NCBI RefSeq assembly: GCF_030272615.1
Contig: NC_081413.1
Span: 601,772,709-601,836,708, forward strand
DNA: 64,000 nt
Source: Cryptomeria japonica
Taxonomy: Eukaryota; Streptophyta; Pinopsida; Cupressales; Cupressaceae
Reading direction: 5' to 3'
The notes beneath the pieces were generated by a model. The model was given only the letters and a program-made list of their open reading frames with translations. It made no database searches and had not been told where the DNA came from. Position numbers and translations under genes: made by a program. Below are positions 44,750-58,100 of this stretch, piece by piece. How positions within the stretch are numbered: the stretch's first letter is position 1; each line of letters starts with the position of its first letter.

Positions 44750-46300
44750 AAAGGACAAACTCAGGCTCCTAAGGGTCATAAAGAAACTCAAGCTTAAGAA
44801 AATATTTTGGACACTTAGCTTTGGATTTTGGAACTAGGAATGTCCTTTGGGAAGCTCATACCTTAATTTGAACCTTGGAAGATCTCTTGGAACATCAACT
44901 AATGGTAATGTATTTAGTATTTTCTATTTTGAAATTCAGACCTAGAAACTTGTCATATGCCTTGATGCAAACTCGGTCAAAGGAATGCTACATGGATCTT
45001 GCATTTGCATGAACTCGGACTTAGGATAAAGACTCGTAAATTTGCCTTTTAACTTTGTAATGGGAAAATCCTATGACTTGGTACTTAGGAACACCCTTTG
45101 AAAAACTTGGTATCTCTACCTTGATCAAGAAACTCAAATTTAGGACAATACTTTGGAGACTAGGCATTTGGAACATACTCTCAAACTCGAACCCTTGAAG
45201 TAGATTTGGAATTTTTTCTCTCAAGCTTAGAATTAGGAAAGCATTCACAAAATTGGTGCACTTGAGACAAACTCGACTTCTAAAAGATCATTTGGAATCT
45301 CTGCTCTTCTGCTTTATGAACTCGGACCTTGGAACATGATGAGGACTCTTACTCAAGGAGAGAATGGGACCTTAGAGAATTGTTTGGGAATTCGAACCAT
45401 TAACACTCAATTGTTGGGAAAGTCAATAGAAAACTTGGGTAAAGGAGATTGATTAGGAATTACCAAGAGGCCTAAAATTATATGATGAATAATTAGGAAA
45501 CTCAAATCTTGAACAACAATGTGGAATTTGAAAGCTTGTCACTTAACTTGGAATGTGATCTTGACAAAATTCTGCATGGAACTTAGGTTGAGGAGGATTG
45601 ATGGGAAACTTGGCTCATGGAACATGACTGGGAAAAAACTCGACATAAGGACATTATTTTGGAATTGGAACTATGTTAGATGTCTTGCAAATTTGAATCT
45701 TGGAAGGTAGAATGGAAAACTTATCTTAAACTCAAATTTTGGAATGTTGATTAGAATTACTACTCAAACTCAGATCCAGGAAGATCTTTTGGATTTCAAA
45801 ATTTTCTATGCATAGAGGAAATTGCCTTTGAAACTTGGAATTAAAAATGTGATTGGGAATTTATTCCCAATCTCGGGTTTAGGACAAGTTTTTGCAATCC
45901 GATTTCATGTGCATTAGTTGAGAGCCTTTGATTTGCATTGCTCTACATACTTTATGAAATTCAATGAAAGGAAAATTTTTTGGAATTCAAGTCAAGGAAC
46001 AAGTTTAGGAGAAACCCTAATGCTCTTGATACAACCAAGATTGCTATTAAAATTATTATTTTTTGCTTATCTTTTGATAAAACTCAGTGGTTGGAAGGTG
46101 ATTTAGAATTCCTTCTCAAACTTGGCATTTGGCATGTAAACTGGATTTTCCCTCCCAAACTCGGTTCTAGGAATGAAATTAGGATTTTCCTAAAGAATTT
46201 CCTACCACCAAGTTTTGCCTTGACCAATGTGACTTTGTAGGATGAAGTTTGGCCTTTGGAACATTAAATGGAAAAAATCCAAAAGTCTTTCCGCTAACTA
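44750..46300. repeat. Highly degenerate repeat array around AACTCGGACTTAGGAA
   Basis: More than a dozen imperfect copies of a phrase like GAACTCGGACTTAGGAAcATG-TTGGAA recur at variable spacing (about 40-80 bp), for example near 45010, 45120, 45320 and 45600. Open frames across it are short and lack motifs. It may be a decayed minisatellite or a repeat-rich part of an old element. Confidence 0.5.
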
Positions 46301-48479
46301 AGTTTGGTTTGATTTTGCAATGTTTTTATTTGTTCCAAGGCAAATCCCTCAAGCTGAGTTTGTGTTTGACTTGAGTTCTTGAGCTTGTATCTTTAATCCT
46401 TTCTTACTCCCTCCATTCCTAAGTTTACCTTATTTGAACCAAATTTGTTCTTCATTCTACATTTTGCTCAATGATGTTTCAATTCATTGTTAATCTTCAT
46501 GCTCTTCAATTTCCTAAGTTCTTGTTTGAGTCAAGTTTGTTTTTCACTTAGGTCTTGGACTTACCATCTTAACTTTCTTACTTCTTTCTCTATGCTCCCT
46601 CTTTGAGTTCTTCCTTGAGGCCAATTTGGTCTTGAGTTCACATTTTTTTCCTTCTACTTTATTCTTCATGATTCCTCACTTGTTTCTAGGCTTTTTGATT
46701 AAACTTGTTCAATATGGACATTCCTAAGACAAGTGCCTTTGGATTATAGACTTAATGAAAGAATTCACCTTATTTATCAAACTCAGTCATCAAATTGCAA
46801 GACTCTTATTCACCTTTTTTCCATTGAATTTATTGACATTCTTACAATAGATTGATCAAGGACATCTTAAACCAACCTTTTACCTCTTAACCTGCTCTAT
46901 ATCCTTATGGATGTATGAGTTTCAACATTCTCTCTCACTCCAACTAGGACAAAAATTGTTGTTAAACACCAATGAAGCGGGAAAAATAGAGGTGGGTCCC
47001 TATCGAAAATGGGGCATACTCGATTGGGAAAATGTTCTTGAACATTTCAAGGATGACAATCTAGATTGAACCTAAAATCTCTGATTAAAACTCCATAGAC
47101 TAGACCAAATGACAAAATACACATTCAAGGTGAAAAGGAAATTACATACTGAGTTAGGTCACCTCCTTTGGATTATTCAATGTGTGAAGTGAAGCACATT
47201 TCGACTGCTAGGAAGTTGGGGTATCAGTGTTCCATTATGACAAGCTCCAAAAATGACTTTAACTACAAAAGTAACCTAGACATTGCCTCGCTGCCAATTA
47301 GGCATCTATAGCCTCAATGAGTGTTATCATTGTGATTCTCATGAATATTTTTCTACTACCATTTGGGTATCTAGGGCCTTAGTAGAATTGCTCATATCTT
47401 CCCTTTATTGGATCATAAAACCTTTTTTCTCTTAAGAGAACAAATTTGTGCATAATTATTGATGCTACATTTTGTATTCATAAGTAGTGAAGCTTACCAC
47501 ATGTGTGAGAATTATAGTGGTCACTGAAGTAGAGCTTTATATTTTTCACTTGACATTATCACAAAAAACTTAATCAAATTGTTAAATGTAGAATGTGTAC
47601 CGATGACAATATTGGTGACAAGACACAATAAGTAAGAACATCTTTAAAATGAATACATCTCTAAGCCAAATAAACTAATAGTAGGGATAGCCATTGATTC
47701 AATGTTTTACTAGAGTTGGTAGCAAAGAAACAGGCTAAAATATATCCTTGACCTTATGCACCAAAGATGAATAATGAACACAAACCCTTGCACAATAATA
47801 GGGAACTATCCCCTTTAAGGCAAACGAAAGCAAATCTATTGTAAAGCAACAAAATATAACTAAACTAAGATAGAAAGGGAACCTAATCTAAAGCAGAAAG
47901 TGTGAAATATAAACTAAGAACATTAATAAAATCTACTCTAAAATAGGTAAAGGAAAACTACTGCAACTATGTATAATAAAGAGTTAACTAGACAAGTTGT
48001 GAACTACTTGTGTGAATCCTTGACCTTGGATGATTTATTCGATTATGCATAAATAACAAGGCAAAGGGCATAGTTCTAATTCTGCGAGGCTTGTCTTTGT
48101 ATTTTGAGGAAAAAAATTATAGTAGGCCACTCTCATATTGAACATAAACACTAGACAAGATTTTTAATTAAGGGAGTTCATTTGGTCCATGATTGATCCA
48201 TATAGAAGTGGTTCTCCCTAGTATCTATAATCAAATTGATAACATTTAAAATTCATAATAGCAAGGGAAGAGACAACTTGTTATGCTTTTGAATCATGCA
48301 ACAAATCTTGTTTACTATTTACTAATGGATTGTAGGATAGGCTAACGTGTTTAGTGTTAGGAGGTTGAAATTGATGATGAAACATCCCAAGCTCACATTT
48401 GACACATGCATCTATCAATATCATATTTGTTAGCGAGCATGAAATTAGGTTCAAACTTGGACTCAAAAGCATAGAGTAT

Positions 48480-49050
48480 TTATTCCATTTGTGTGTCCTC
48501 AGATTGCATAAACCATGAATCCTTGTGCATCTCTATAAATAAATCTTCAAAAACTAAGGTCTCTCTAATAGGTTGGTCTTGAAATACTTTATCCAATTGT
48601 TCCTCAAATACCATCTCCATGGTTGAAGACTGATTATCCTCTAAAATTTCTTCAATATGAATAATAGGTTTGTTTCTACTCAAGTCCTCTTCTTTCTGTT
48701 GTATATTCGAGTACTTATCAATAATGTCTTCCTTCTCCTGGAGATATATAAAATCGCCTTCTTCTTCATGGGTCAACAAAGCATTCAATAGTAATGACTT
48801 AGGACAATCTTTTAAATCATTCAACTCCTCTGTTAAATTTCTTGTTTCAAATTTTTGGTTGTTAATAGTGATTTCTTATCCATATTCCAATAGTTCAATG
48901 CGCTGACCATTTCTCCCCTCACAACCAACTAATGCACACCTGTCTTCTATTGTTTTCTTACTTTTTGGTAAAATGTATGCCTCTGTTGCAAGGTATGTTC
49001 CCCAAATTTTGTTTGTAATGCATTTCTCTGATGGGCTTGGAAATCCCAAC
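48480..49050 (-). pseudogene. Coding-like acidic fragment of unknown origin
   Basis: On the minus strand a 114-codon frame (48824-48480) reads LLLNALLTHEEEGDFIYL and is very rich in Glu and Asp. Upstream, in joined frames to about 49050, come NKIWGTYLATEAYI and CALVGCEGRNGQRIELLEYG. Amino-acid usage looks protein-like, but I recognise no family. It may be part of an old retroelement between the repeats at 42820 and 49655. Confidence 0.35.
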
Positions 49051-49654
49051 TAGATAACAACTTGATTGATGACCTCTTCACATATTGTGAAGGAAAACTC
49101 TAAATTGGATGCATTGTGTATTTTGCACCAGTTAAGTAGTAGTATATCTTCTAGGAATCATCCATCCTAAACTTCTAATTGACTCTCAATCAATCTTCTC
49201 AATCTTGTGAAGGTTTCAATTCTAACTTATGGATTACTAAAATCATTGGGTTCTATAGATGTCACTATTTTGGGTATATCTCAAGAGAGGATCTTTCCTT
49301 ATAGTCCTAACTCCACCCTTAACAAAAAGGTCAAACAATTTAGCTCTTCATGCCTAGTAGTGTCGTGGATTCTACATTTTCATGAAGATGTAAACTTAGA
49401 CAAATTCCTAGGATGTAGTTTAGCATTCAAATCCTTGTGAAGTTGAGGAATACCAACCAAAGAACTATCCCTACAAGATTAATGAAACAATTACCCAAAT
49501 ATTTCAACTTAGAATTTTTTTAAAAATTTCAAGTTCTCTATTTTTTTTTTGATATTTTAGCATAAGAGAGATCTAACATATCTTTGATTTAGCACTTGAA
49601 ATCTCTCATACTAGTTCCAACTTATTTCAGAGATGGACAAGCCCCCTTCTAGCA

Positions 49655-49925
49655 TTAATTTTGCTGATGAGGAATTTTGCACTTTCTAAGAATGTTGAAT
49701 AAAATATTATGTATATCCTATCATATATTGAATAAGAAAATCTCATATGCTATCTTACTAATCAAATTACCTTAAGGTTTCAAACATTAGGTATTGAATG
49801 CACTTGGATAAACTCAGTGAATGATGTTATTTAATGGTAATCACAAATGGACTTACACATTTGACAAGCTGGTTTGCCTCTGATATGACAATCTGAGTGG
49901 TGCTTTCTTCTCAGACTGGTTATGT
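49655..49925. repeat. Diverged direct repeat, copy B
   Basis: See copy A (42820-43105). The similarity stops at CTGGTTATGTAG, where the Gypsy LTR begins at 49928, so the Gypsy element probably landed in this repeat. Confidence 0.6.
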
Positions 49926-49927
49926 AG

Positions 49928-51557
49928 TGTCATAAATTGTACACCCTTTCTAGGGTGGTACAATTTCACACTTAGGTTAGCACCTGCCTTAGTGTGTCTT
50001 GCATAGATTGCATTTCTAATTCCCCTTTAAGAATTTAATTAATTAATTAAATTAAATCTAAGGTCATGTTTCATCACTTTACATATTATAAAGTTGGGCC
50101 CTTTACCCTAAGCGTGCCCCTTTTCATCTTATTCCCCTAATGAATCATTTAATCATAAACCCTAATTATGTCTTATTTAGACCGTTTAGGCCCGTTTTCG
50201 CATATCAAAACATCTCTAAATTGGATGTAACTTTGGGCTGCCCTCTAATATCATCATATCTAACGTCCCCAAAAATTTGGTGAAAAGTTGGTCGGACCGT
50301 GGCAGGAATGCACATGGTCCTCGACTTTTTCCCCGAAATTTCAGGAGCACGATCCTATGATATAATAATGCTTAACCCCAAAATATCAACGAAAAATTCA
50401 AATCCTAGGTTAGCCTAAACATGAAATTAAGATCTAGGGTTTCATACTTAAGAGCTCTCTTTCTTCATTTGAAGGGGTCTTCTTCTAAGAATCTAAGAGC
50501 AGGTTTTTGGAGTATTGGAGCCTTCTTTGTAGCGAAAGAGTTGATCTTTTAAGTCTTCAAAAACATTCAACATTCATCCATCAAACATTCATCAAGCATC
50601 ATTTTATCAATTGGGGGCTTTTGAAGATGTAGAAGAACAATAGGAGATCAACGAATAACGATTGGCTTGTACCTCTCCCTTGGGGTTGGGTATGGTTTCA
50701 TTTTGTTTTCATGTCTTTGCATAAGCTTCATTTTGATTCATATTCATGCTTTAGATCACTTTGCATTGTGGATTTAGAGCATTTAATTTGTCAATTATAA
50801 GCAATTAGGGTTTACTCTAGATTGTTTGCTTTCATCTTAGGATCTTGCACACACATTTTCAGTACATTATCGGCTATTTGTGGAGGTGGAAATCACCAAA
50901 ATAGGGGTTTGACTAAGGCAAAACCCTATATAGCCACCCCAAACCCTCTTTTTCAGCTTCAGGTATAGGTTCGGATCCGAGCGTCATTGGAAGTTTCAGG
51001 ACCGAAAGAGCACACAGGGACAGTTCTGGGTTGCAAATCTCAACAAAAACCCCAAGGACAGGGGCATGGCACCCTAGTCCTGCTCAGGACAGTGGCGTGG
51101 TGCCATGGTCCTACCCTCTGTCAGCAAGATCTAGCAGAACAATACTTTGCAAGCCTCAGAATTCATCTTGTCAGTTGCAGCTCCAGAAGTGCAGAATCAA
51201 ACAGTGGCATGGCACCCTGGTCCCAGACATTTCTGCTCTAATTTCAGACACAGGTGCACCTCTGATTTTTCCTTCTGATCTATACTTTTTAGCAGTACAT
51301 CAGTTGTCCTTTGATATGCATTCTCATATTAGGGTTTGCTTGCTTACTTGCATTCTAGGTTAGATTGCATTTTTGAATCATTCCTCTCTCTCATTTACAA
51401 CAAAGGAATAGAAAACCTAAGAGGTAATCCATGACTCTCTCTTCCTCATAAGAAGTAGCTGATGTGCGTTACCTCCCTAGGCTCTTTCATATTCCATGAG
51501 TGTGTATGAGAGTGGGATTAGGGTTTCCATACTTAGTCTCACTTTTTCCCCTACACA
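49928..51557 (+). repeat. Gypsy 5' LTR, about 1.6 kb
   Basis: It starts TGTCATAAATTGTACACCC and ends CCCCTACACA before the presumed PBS. No second LTR is present, so both ends are inferred. From 51010 to 51240 the phrase GGCATGGCACCCTGGTCC recurs several times (about 45-90 bp apart). Confidence 0.65.
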
Positions 51558-51653
51558 TCTTTGGTGAACCCGATGTGAATCCAATTTCATTTGCATTACA
51601 TTGCATTGCATTGTTAGATCTAGATCTAGTTTATTTCATTTGCTTTCAAAAAA

Positions 51654-52742
51654 ATGAAAAAAAGATATAGGTTTCTTTCATTTTCCTTGCATTGTGTGTT
51701 TAAAGTTTCATGCAATTTTTATTTCAAAATGTCAGATTTGTATTTGCAAGATGTTCATGCTTTTGATGATGTATGCAATTTTTTTGTTAATGAGTTTATT
51801 AAGGATGAATTGGATGAAGCTCTATATGTGTTTCTGAGCCCTAAGCCTTCTAAACCCTCATTTTGCCAAAAATTAATCAACCTTTTTAGTATGCCATTTT
51901 GTGGTGATGAGAAAGATAAGTTGAATGATTCCTCTCATGGGTACATTCCTATCAACTCCTCTAGTTCTAGCAACATGGTTGACTCCCATGATTCTCTTTA
52001 TGATGTTATGTCTCCTTTTGAGTCCAAAGATAAGCCTTTCAATCATTATGATCATGCTTTATTGGATGATGCCCTCAATGATTTTATGTCTTTGCCTAAA
52101 CTTTTAAACAAGAATAATGCATCTAAAAGGTTAATCAATATGATCAATGTGAATGAACATAGGAAACCACTTTTTGTTGTCCAAGGTGGTTGTCCTTCTC
52201 CAATTTCAACTCTTCCTAATCAACCTCTTTTCATGGTTCAAGGTGGATATAGTCATGATTCCTTTAGCACTCCAAACAAACCTATCATTACGGTTCAAGG
52301 AAGGAATCCCACTAAGAGTCCTTATAGCTATGCTAGACAACTAACTAAGGAGAGTTATAATGCAGTTGCCCATACCTATAACACAAGAAACAATAGGAAA
52401 CCTAACCCTCCTCAGGTTGTTCCGACTCCTCTACCTAATCCTCAACCCATTCTTCCTCAAGCACCTCGCATTTCACAAACCCTTGGTAAGGAATATGATC
52501 TTGTCGAACAACTTAAAGCTACTCTTGCCAAGATATCCCTTTGGGATTTGCTTCAAACTTCCTCAACTTATCATGGAATGCTACAAGATGCCTTGAAAAC
52601 ATTGAATGTCCCACCCACAGTGAGATCCAATAACATGGCTTCCTTGATTAACTCTATTACAACACCTAAGGCTCAAATTGTTTTTATACAAGATGATCTA
52701 CCCTCTAGTGAAATCCTTAATGATTGTGGTTATTATAAATGA
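51654..52742 (+). pseudogene. Gypsy gag-like ORF
   Basis: A 362-codon frame; the likely start is the Met at about 51729 (MSDLYLQDVHAFDD). The region is rich in Pro, Ser and Asn, with a repeated FVVQGG / FMVQGGY / ITVQGRN motif near the middle and a helical KATLAKISLWDLLQTSSTYH toward the end, as in Gypsy gag C termini upstream of protease. No zinc knuckle is visible. The frame ends at 52740-52742, where protease begins in another frame, so a small deletion separates them. Confidence 0.65.
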
Positions 52743-53097
52743 TAGTGCGATAAGACAAACACTAGTGGACAATGGTTCTGGCCTTAATATTTGTAGCATT
52801 AACTTGTTGCATAAGATAAATGTTGATACATCTCTTATTAAGCCCGTTTCTCTTACCATCTATGGCTTCGATAATGTTGCTAAATCTTCACTAGGTATCA
52901 TCACCTTGCCTGTTAAGGTAGGTCCTGTTACTTTACCCACACCTATCCATTTCATGTCTGGAGAGTTGACATACAACTTGTTGCTAGGGAGACCTTGGAT
53001 TCATAGCATGCAAGTTATTCCCTCTACATTGCATAGGCAAATCAAGTTCATTCACAATAGCACAACATATACTTTGTTAGGTGACACAAGATTCTAG
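52739..53097 (+). pseudogene. Gypsy aspartic protease
   Basis: VIINDSAIRQTLVDNGSGLNICSI carries the retropepsin site as DNGS in place of the usual D-T/S-G, a variant common in Athila/Tat-like proteases. LTYNLLLGRPWIHSMQVIPS is the conserved C-terminal GRPW motif. The frame stops at TAG (53095-53097), and the same frame resumes in the linker, so the stop is probably a mutation. Confidence 0.75.
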
Positions 53098-53103
53098 GCT
53101 TGT

Positions 53104-53793
53104 TTGCAAACATCAAGTTCTAAATCCTCTTCAATCAATTCTTCCCCAACTATCTTAGATAATTCCTCTAAATCTTCTACTTTGATTAGTGTGACTAGTT
53201 CATCAAACTTGTTTCCTATATCTGAATCAATTCCCAATACTTCCTCAGGTGAACCTAAGGTTCTTGAGGAAGAGTCTTCTCAGCCCGACTCTACGATTGA
53301 GAACACTTTCCCTCCTGAAAAGATTCTTGCAGAAGATAATTGCGGATCCCTTGATTTCAATCCTACTTTTATAGGGGAATACATAATTACCCCTAGAGAA
53401 CCTAAGGTCAAAAAGAAGAAAGAAGAAGAACAACCTAAAAAGCAATCTACTTTATCTGGGCCATTGAGTAATAACTTTGGGGTGGCTTCTCAGACTTCAT
53501 CTCCCTTAGTTTCTGGTCTAGAGGATTTTGATTCTTCACTTTTTGAAAATCCTCCTTCTTCTTCGGAAATGACTAACCTTTATGGTCCTAGTTTTCACAT
53601 CCTAGCTAGGTGTGGATATAATGGAAATGGATGTGGTGCTCAAGAACAAGGGATTAAGGTTCCGTTGGAAAACAACTTTCGTGATATGACATTTGGGCTT
53701 GGTTATGATCCTTTCAAGCGTACTAAAGCCTCTAAGAGACCATCTATTAGTGTTAATGTCATTTCTACTTCTCTCTTGCTAAAGTATCCATAA
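53104..53793 (+). pseudogene. Gypsy linker with a G-patch-like motif
   Basis: A Ser/Pro-rich linker is followed by LYGPSFHILARCGYNGNGCGAQEQGI and FGLGYDPFK, a G-patch-like Gly-rich motif found between protease and RT in some plant Gypsy elements. The frame ends at TAA (53791-53793) but continues as CDPSCVFALDVFS into the RT ORF, so the three ORFs were once one. Confidence 0.65.
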
Positions 53794-53826
53794 TATATTG
53801 ACTGTGACCCCTCTTGTGTCTTTGCT

Positions 53827-55106
53827 TTGGATGTTTTTTCTATCGATGATTCCTTAGCTGAATTCTTGGGATCTTATGACAATCTTCCTCGTTATCACCA
53901 TAACCACAGTTTTCCCTATTGTCTAAATGCAAAAGCTTACTTTGGGAAAGAAATAAATAATGATGAGATAGTTAATGAATTTCCTCAATTAAAAGATGCT
54001 CCTCAACAAAGCAATCTCCTAATAAATGACACCATTGATATCAAGATGGATCCTTGTGTTGAAGATAAAATCATCAAGATAGGTAAATGTCTTAACGAAG
54101 AAGAGCAAAAACAATATGCCAAGTTGTTACATGAATTCCCTGAGATCTTTGCTTGGATATATTCTGACATGCCTAGTGTAGATCCTAAGATTGTTACTCA
54201 TTACATTGTCCTAATTCTTGATGCTAAACTTGTGAAGCAAAAGATTCAAAATATTTACCCTAAAGTGGCATTAGTTGTTAAAGGTGAAACTGAAAAACTT
54301 TTGGATGCTAGATTCATTCATCCTATCGATTATTCCCCATGGATTGCAAACATTGTAGCTATGGCTAAGGCTAAAAATAAGATTAGGATGTGTACAAATT
54401 TTCATGATTTAAACAAGGCCTCTTTAAAAGATGACTTTCCTCTCCCGAATATCGATATGATAGTGGATTTGGTAGCAGGGCATGCTTTATTATCCTTTAT
54501 GGATGGTTTCTTAGGATATAATCTAATCTTTATTAATCCCCAAGATCAATATAAAATTGCTTTTACCGCTCCTTGGGGTACATTCTATTGGATTGTGATG
54601 CCTTTTGGATTGAAAAACACAGGCGCAACCTATCAGTGTGCTATGACTCTCATCTTCCATGACTATATGCATAAGACTTTAGAAGATTACGTTGATGACA
54701 TCTTAGCCAAATCCGTTCTTCGTACAAATCATGTTAAAATCCTTCGTCAAATCTTTGAGAGAATTCATAGGTATAACATGCGTTTGAATCCCTAAAAATG
54801 TGTTTTGGTGTGGATAGTGGAAAACTATTAGGACTCATAGTTTCACATCGCGGCATTGAGGTGGATACAAAGAAGATAAATGCTATTTTTAACATGCCAC
54901 CACCTAATAATGTCTCCCAACTAAAAATTTTGCTAGGAAAGATCCAAGCTATTCGTAGGTTCATCTCTCAACTTGCGGATCGTACCTTTCCTTTCACACA
55001 ATTTGTTAAAAATAATATCACTTTCCAATGGAATGAGGATTGTCGTCAAGCATTTGAAGACCTAAAAACCTATTTGGACAATCCTCCTATTCTTCAACCT
55101 ATGTTG
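53827..55106 (+). pseudogene. Gypsy reverse transcriptase, truncated
   Basis: It reads EFPEIFAWIYSDMPSVDPKI, then WIANIVAMAKAKNKIRMCTN, FHDLNKASLKDDFPLPNID, LLSFMDGFLGYN (first Asp), WGTFYWIVMPFGLKNTGATY and YVDDILAK (catalytic YVDD). A stop and one-base shift at 54793-54798 (RLNP to KCVFGV) break it. It resumes at 54798 with GVDSGKLLGLIVSHRGIEVD and ends at DNPPIL. Active-site residues are intact but the enzyme is broken and lacks RNase H. Confidence 0.82.
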
Positions 55107-58100
55107 AGACTGTGGTAAAGATATGAGGCAAATTGTTGACAATTGAGGTCTGAGTTGTGTGTGCTGATGTTGGTCACTTGATGTAGAGTACAAGGAAAAC
55201 TTCATGATTAGGAGATCCTTCTTTTTAGATTATTTTTGTATCTTGCCCTGTTGTAGTTAGCTTTAGGTTTTGGAAGTCCCTTTTCGTATCTTTCCCCAAG
55301 AGAAATTAGCCTTGGTTTGCAAGTCCGAAGCAGTGATATCTTTTTATTGTAGTTTGATATACATAAGGGTAAGTGCACAAAGATGGTGGTAAAAAAGAGG
55401 GTATAAGTGGACACTTTTTTTTTGAAATTAGGTGAACGTGAACTTGGAGGCAAAATTTGAAAGTCATCCACTCAAGATATGAAGATAATCAAAGAACAAA
55501 TATTGTAGTACTCTAAATCGAGTTTCCAAAATACTAAACTTTTTCAAAATTGGATAAGATTAAGAGGGTCAAATCCTTCGCGCACGAAAAAATGACTTTG
55601 ATTTTTTCTGAAAAACATAACATAGTGGCTGATGTGCGCATCAAAAAATTCATAGTTAGATTTAGTATTTTGACAGATCCTTTGGCAGAAAGATAGTTAA
55701 GAGTGAGCACTAGAAGATGTGTATTTTTTTGTAATTTTTTGTTGAGTATTTTTTTTTTAATGATTTTTCCAATCTAGCACATCCTGAAAATTAGGTACCT
55801 GTTTGTGCGCGAAGCATAAGTTGCACTAAACAAATCAAAAATACAATTTTTTTAAAAAATTGTAAAGAATCAAGTGCACTACAATAATAAATATAGTTTT
55901 TTAAATTTGGATAAGTATATCAAAAGTTATTCAAAAAATGGTGCACCTATGTCTGTGAGAACTATGGAGACATTGGTAAAAGAAATTCAATAATAATATG
56001 TTATTGTTGTTCAAATTGAAAAAAAATTATATGGTTAGAAAGCTTAGAAGATGGGTGAAAATATGGTGGAAATTTTAGAAATACCCACTTGATGAAGTGT
56101 AAACCTGATGATGACAAAGTCGATAAACCAAGTTGATAAAATAAAACATGTCAAAAATAAGAGAAATGGAGGAAAATCAAACTTCTAAACCGTAGCTTTG
56201 TCATCCAGGCCTATTTCCAAGCCTAAACAATCAAAAGCGCATGTGAGGCCCTACCCCGATTCAGTTTGACATTTTCAGTTATTTGCATATTGAGACTATT
56301 ATGGATGCTTTATTTTATGCTTTATGGACTTAGAACTTATATGATTCCATGATTTGGATCACACTGACATATGTTGATGCTTTATTTCATGCATGATGAT
56401 TATGAAACTTTAGATATGTTACTAGAATAGAACTACATTATGATGGTGAATGTCATTATTGGAAATTTGCAGGACTTCATTTTGATGATAGAAAAATGAT
56501 ACTTATTTATGAGTGGTTCAATTTTGGAAAATTATGTTAATTGCTTATGTGAAATTGGATTTGAAACAAATGAGATATTGAATTATTGTTGCCAAACGTA
56601 TGAGTGTTTGATGTGTAATGAAATCCATGAATTTGATTATGTATAATTGTGATGATTTGGAATTACTAATGTGTTAATTGAGATGCGCAGGAAAATTATC
56701 CATGTGACCATGGAATTTATATGGAGAACCAAGCCTAGACCTATGTGCGTTTGTTAAGCCGGGAGTTGTCTATTTGGAGAGACAACACCCCATTGTAATG
56801 TATTTTATTTGTGAAGTGTATAATGCTTGAGTGTTAAAAATTAATTTATATGTATATGTGTAATCCTACAAGAGACAAATTCTATGTGTGATTTTTATAT
56901 TGTATTTTTATTGTGTCACTTGACACATGTGCTGATTAAGTGTCATTGATTTTGACTTGTCTCTTGGAGGGAGTTTTGTTTCTACCAAAGCCATTCAAAA
57001 AACATGAGTGTGGTCCCAAACTTGCCTTGGGTAGGGAGTCTTGGGAGTGGCCAACTCAAGTTTGACCCGTAGGTAAACTTCAGTTGGGTTTCCAAAGGGT
57101 TTAATGGACTCCTAGGGTAAGTTTTAAGGCTTTTCCAAAGGTCCAAAGGGTATACCTATGGGTTAGGGGTATTTTGCAACATGTGGCTTCTCCCATGTGA
57201 CTATTTAGTCACTTCAAAAAGTGGTGTTTCCAAGATGAACGAAAATTCAACTTAGAAAGTTCTTCCTAGGATAGAGAACCTTCCCTTTAGATGTCAAACT
57301 CTCTTCCCCATCTTCTTCCACCTTTTCCCTTTCCAATTTTGGTAATGTGTAAGAGTTTGGGAAGGGCAACCAATGGGAACTCACACCTCACCCAAGGGGT
57401 TGGGAAGTGTGTGAGAGGCCTTCTTAGGCAAGAATTTGGAGACTTAGTGAGTAATCACCCACTCTCCATTCTTGGAGATTATGCTTGTTTTGAAAAGTTA
57501 GTAGGAGAATAGCACTTTTGGTGGAATTTGGAGAAAGCTAGTGTGGAATTGGGCAGCTCATCCCCAACTAATTTTAGCAAACCTATTGGCAGGATAAGGT
57601 TGGTTCCTTCTTATCTCCTCTTGTTTATGTTGTATGTGTTAGTTATGTTGTTTTGTTGAAGAAAAGAGATGCTTGTAAAGGAAGTGTTTTTTTTGAAGTT
57701 TTTGTGGAAGTAAAGAATGTGTAGTTTTCCTTTCTATGTGTTTTGTTTTGTGTTCTTGTTGTTTTGGGAGTGTCCAAGATCTCCTACCCTTGGGAGGGTA
57801 GGAAGATCTTGGGGTGGAAGGAGTATGACAGCCATGGGTGAGAGGCTCTCCTTATGGAGAGTGATCTCAAGGTTGTCCTTTGTGACCCTTGTTGCATAGC
57901 CTTGTGTATGCATTTGGGGGTCATAAGGGGAGTAAATATGGCCTTGAGCCTTTTTGGGGGGCATAAGGATTGTAGAAGTATTTTGTTGCATTTGTATTGC
58001 CATGAGGTGGCTTGAGTTGTGTTTGGCTTGCAAATCTCCCCATTGATACTTGGTCCACTTCCACCCATGGAAGAGTCACCATGAATGTGGTGAATGTGTA

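Larger units (their letters stand above)
43106..49654. other. Gene-poor stretch with decayed retroelement-like sequence
   Basis: No intact gene. 43100-44700 is AT-rich with nothing I recognise. 44750-46300 has a degenerate repeated phrase around AACTCGGACTTAGGAA. 46300-48400 shows nothing definable. 48480-49050 has a coding-like minus-strand fragment, described separately. Confidence 0.5.
49928..55106 (+). mobile_element. 3'-truncated Ty3-Gypsy retrotransposon
   Basis: A 5' LTR (49928 to about 51557) is followed by TTTGGTGAACCCGATGTGAATCC, a probable PBS, then gag (51654), protease (about 52740), a G-patch-like segment and reverse transcriptase. Coding similarity stops abruptly after FQWNEDCRQAFEDLKTYL-DNPPIL at about 55100, at the RT/RNase H junction. 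Most of RNase H, integrase and the 3' LTR are lost. Several in-frame stops and shifts show that it is inactive. RT wording (YSPWIANIVAM, FHDLNKASLKDDFPLPNID) suggests the Tat/Athila side of Gypsy. Confidence 0.82.

Noticed and set aside
49928-55106. Endogenous pararetrovirus instead of Gypsy
   Set aside because: An LTR, PBS-like site and Gypsy-type gag-protease-RT order are seen, and no movement-protein or coat-protein motif was found.
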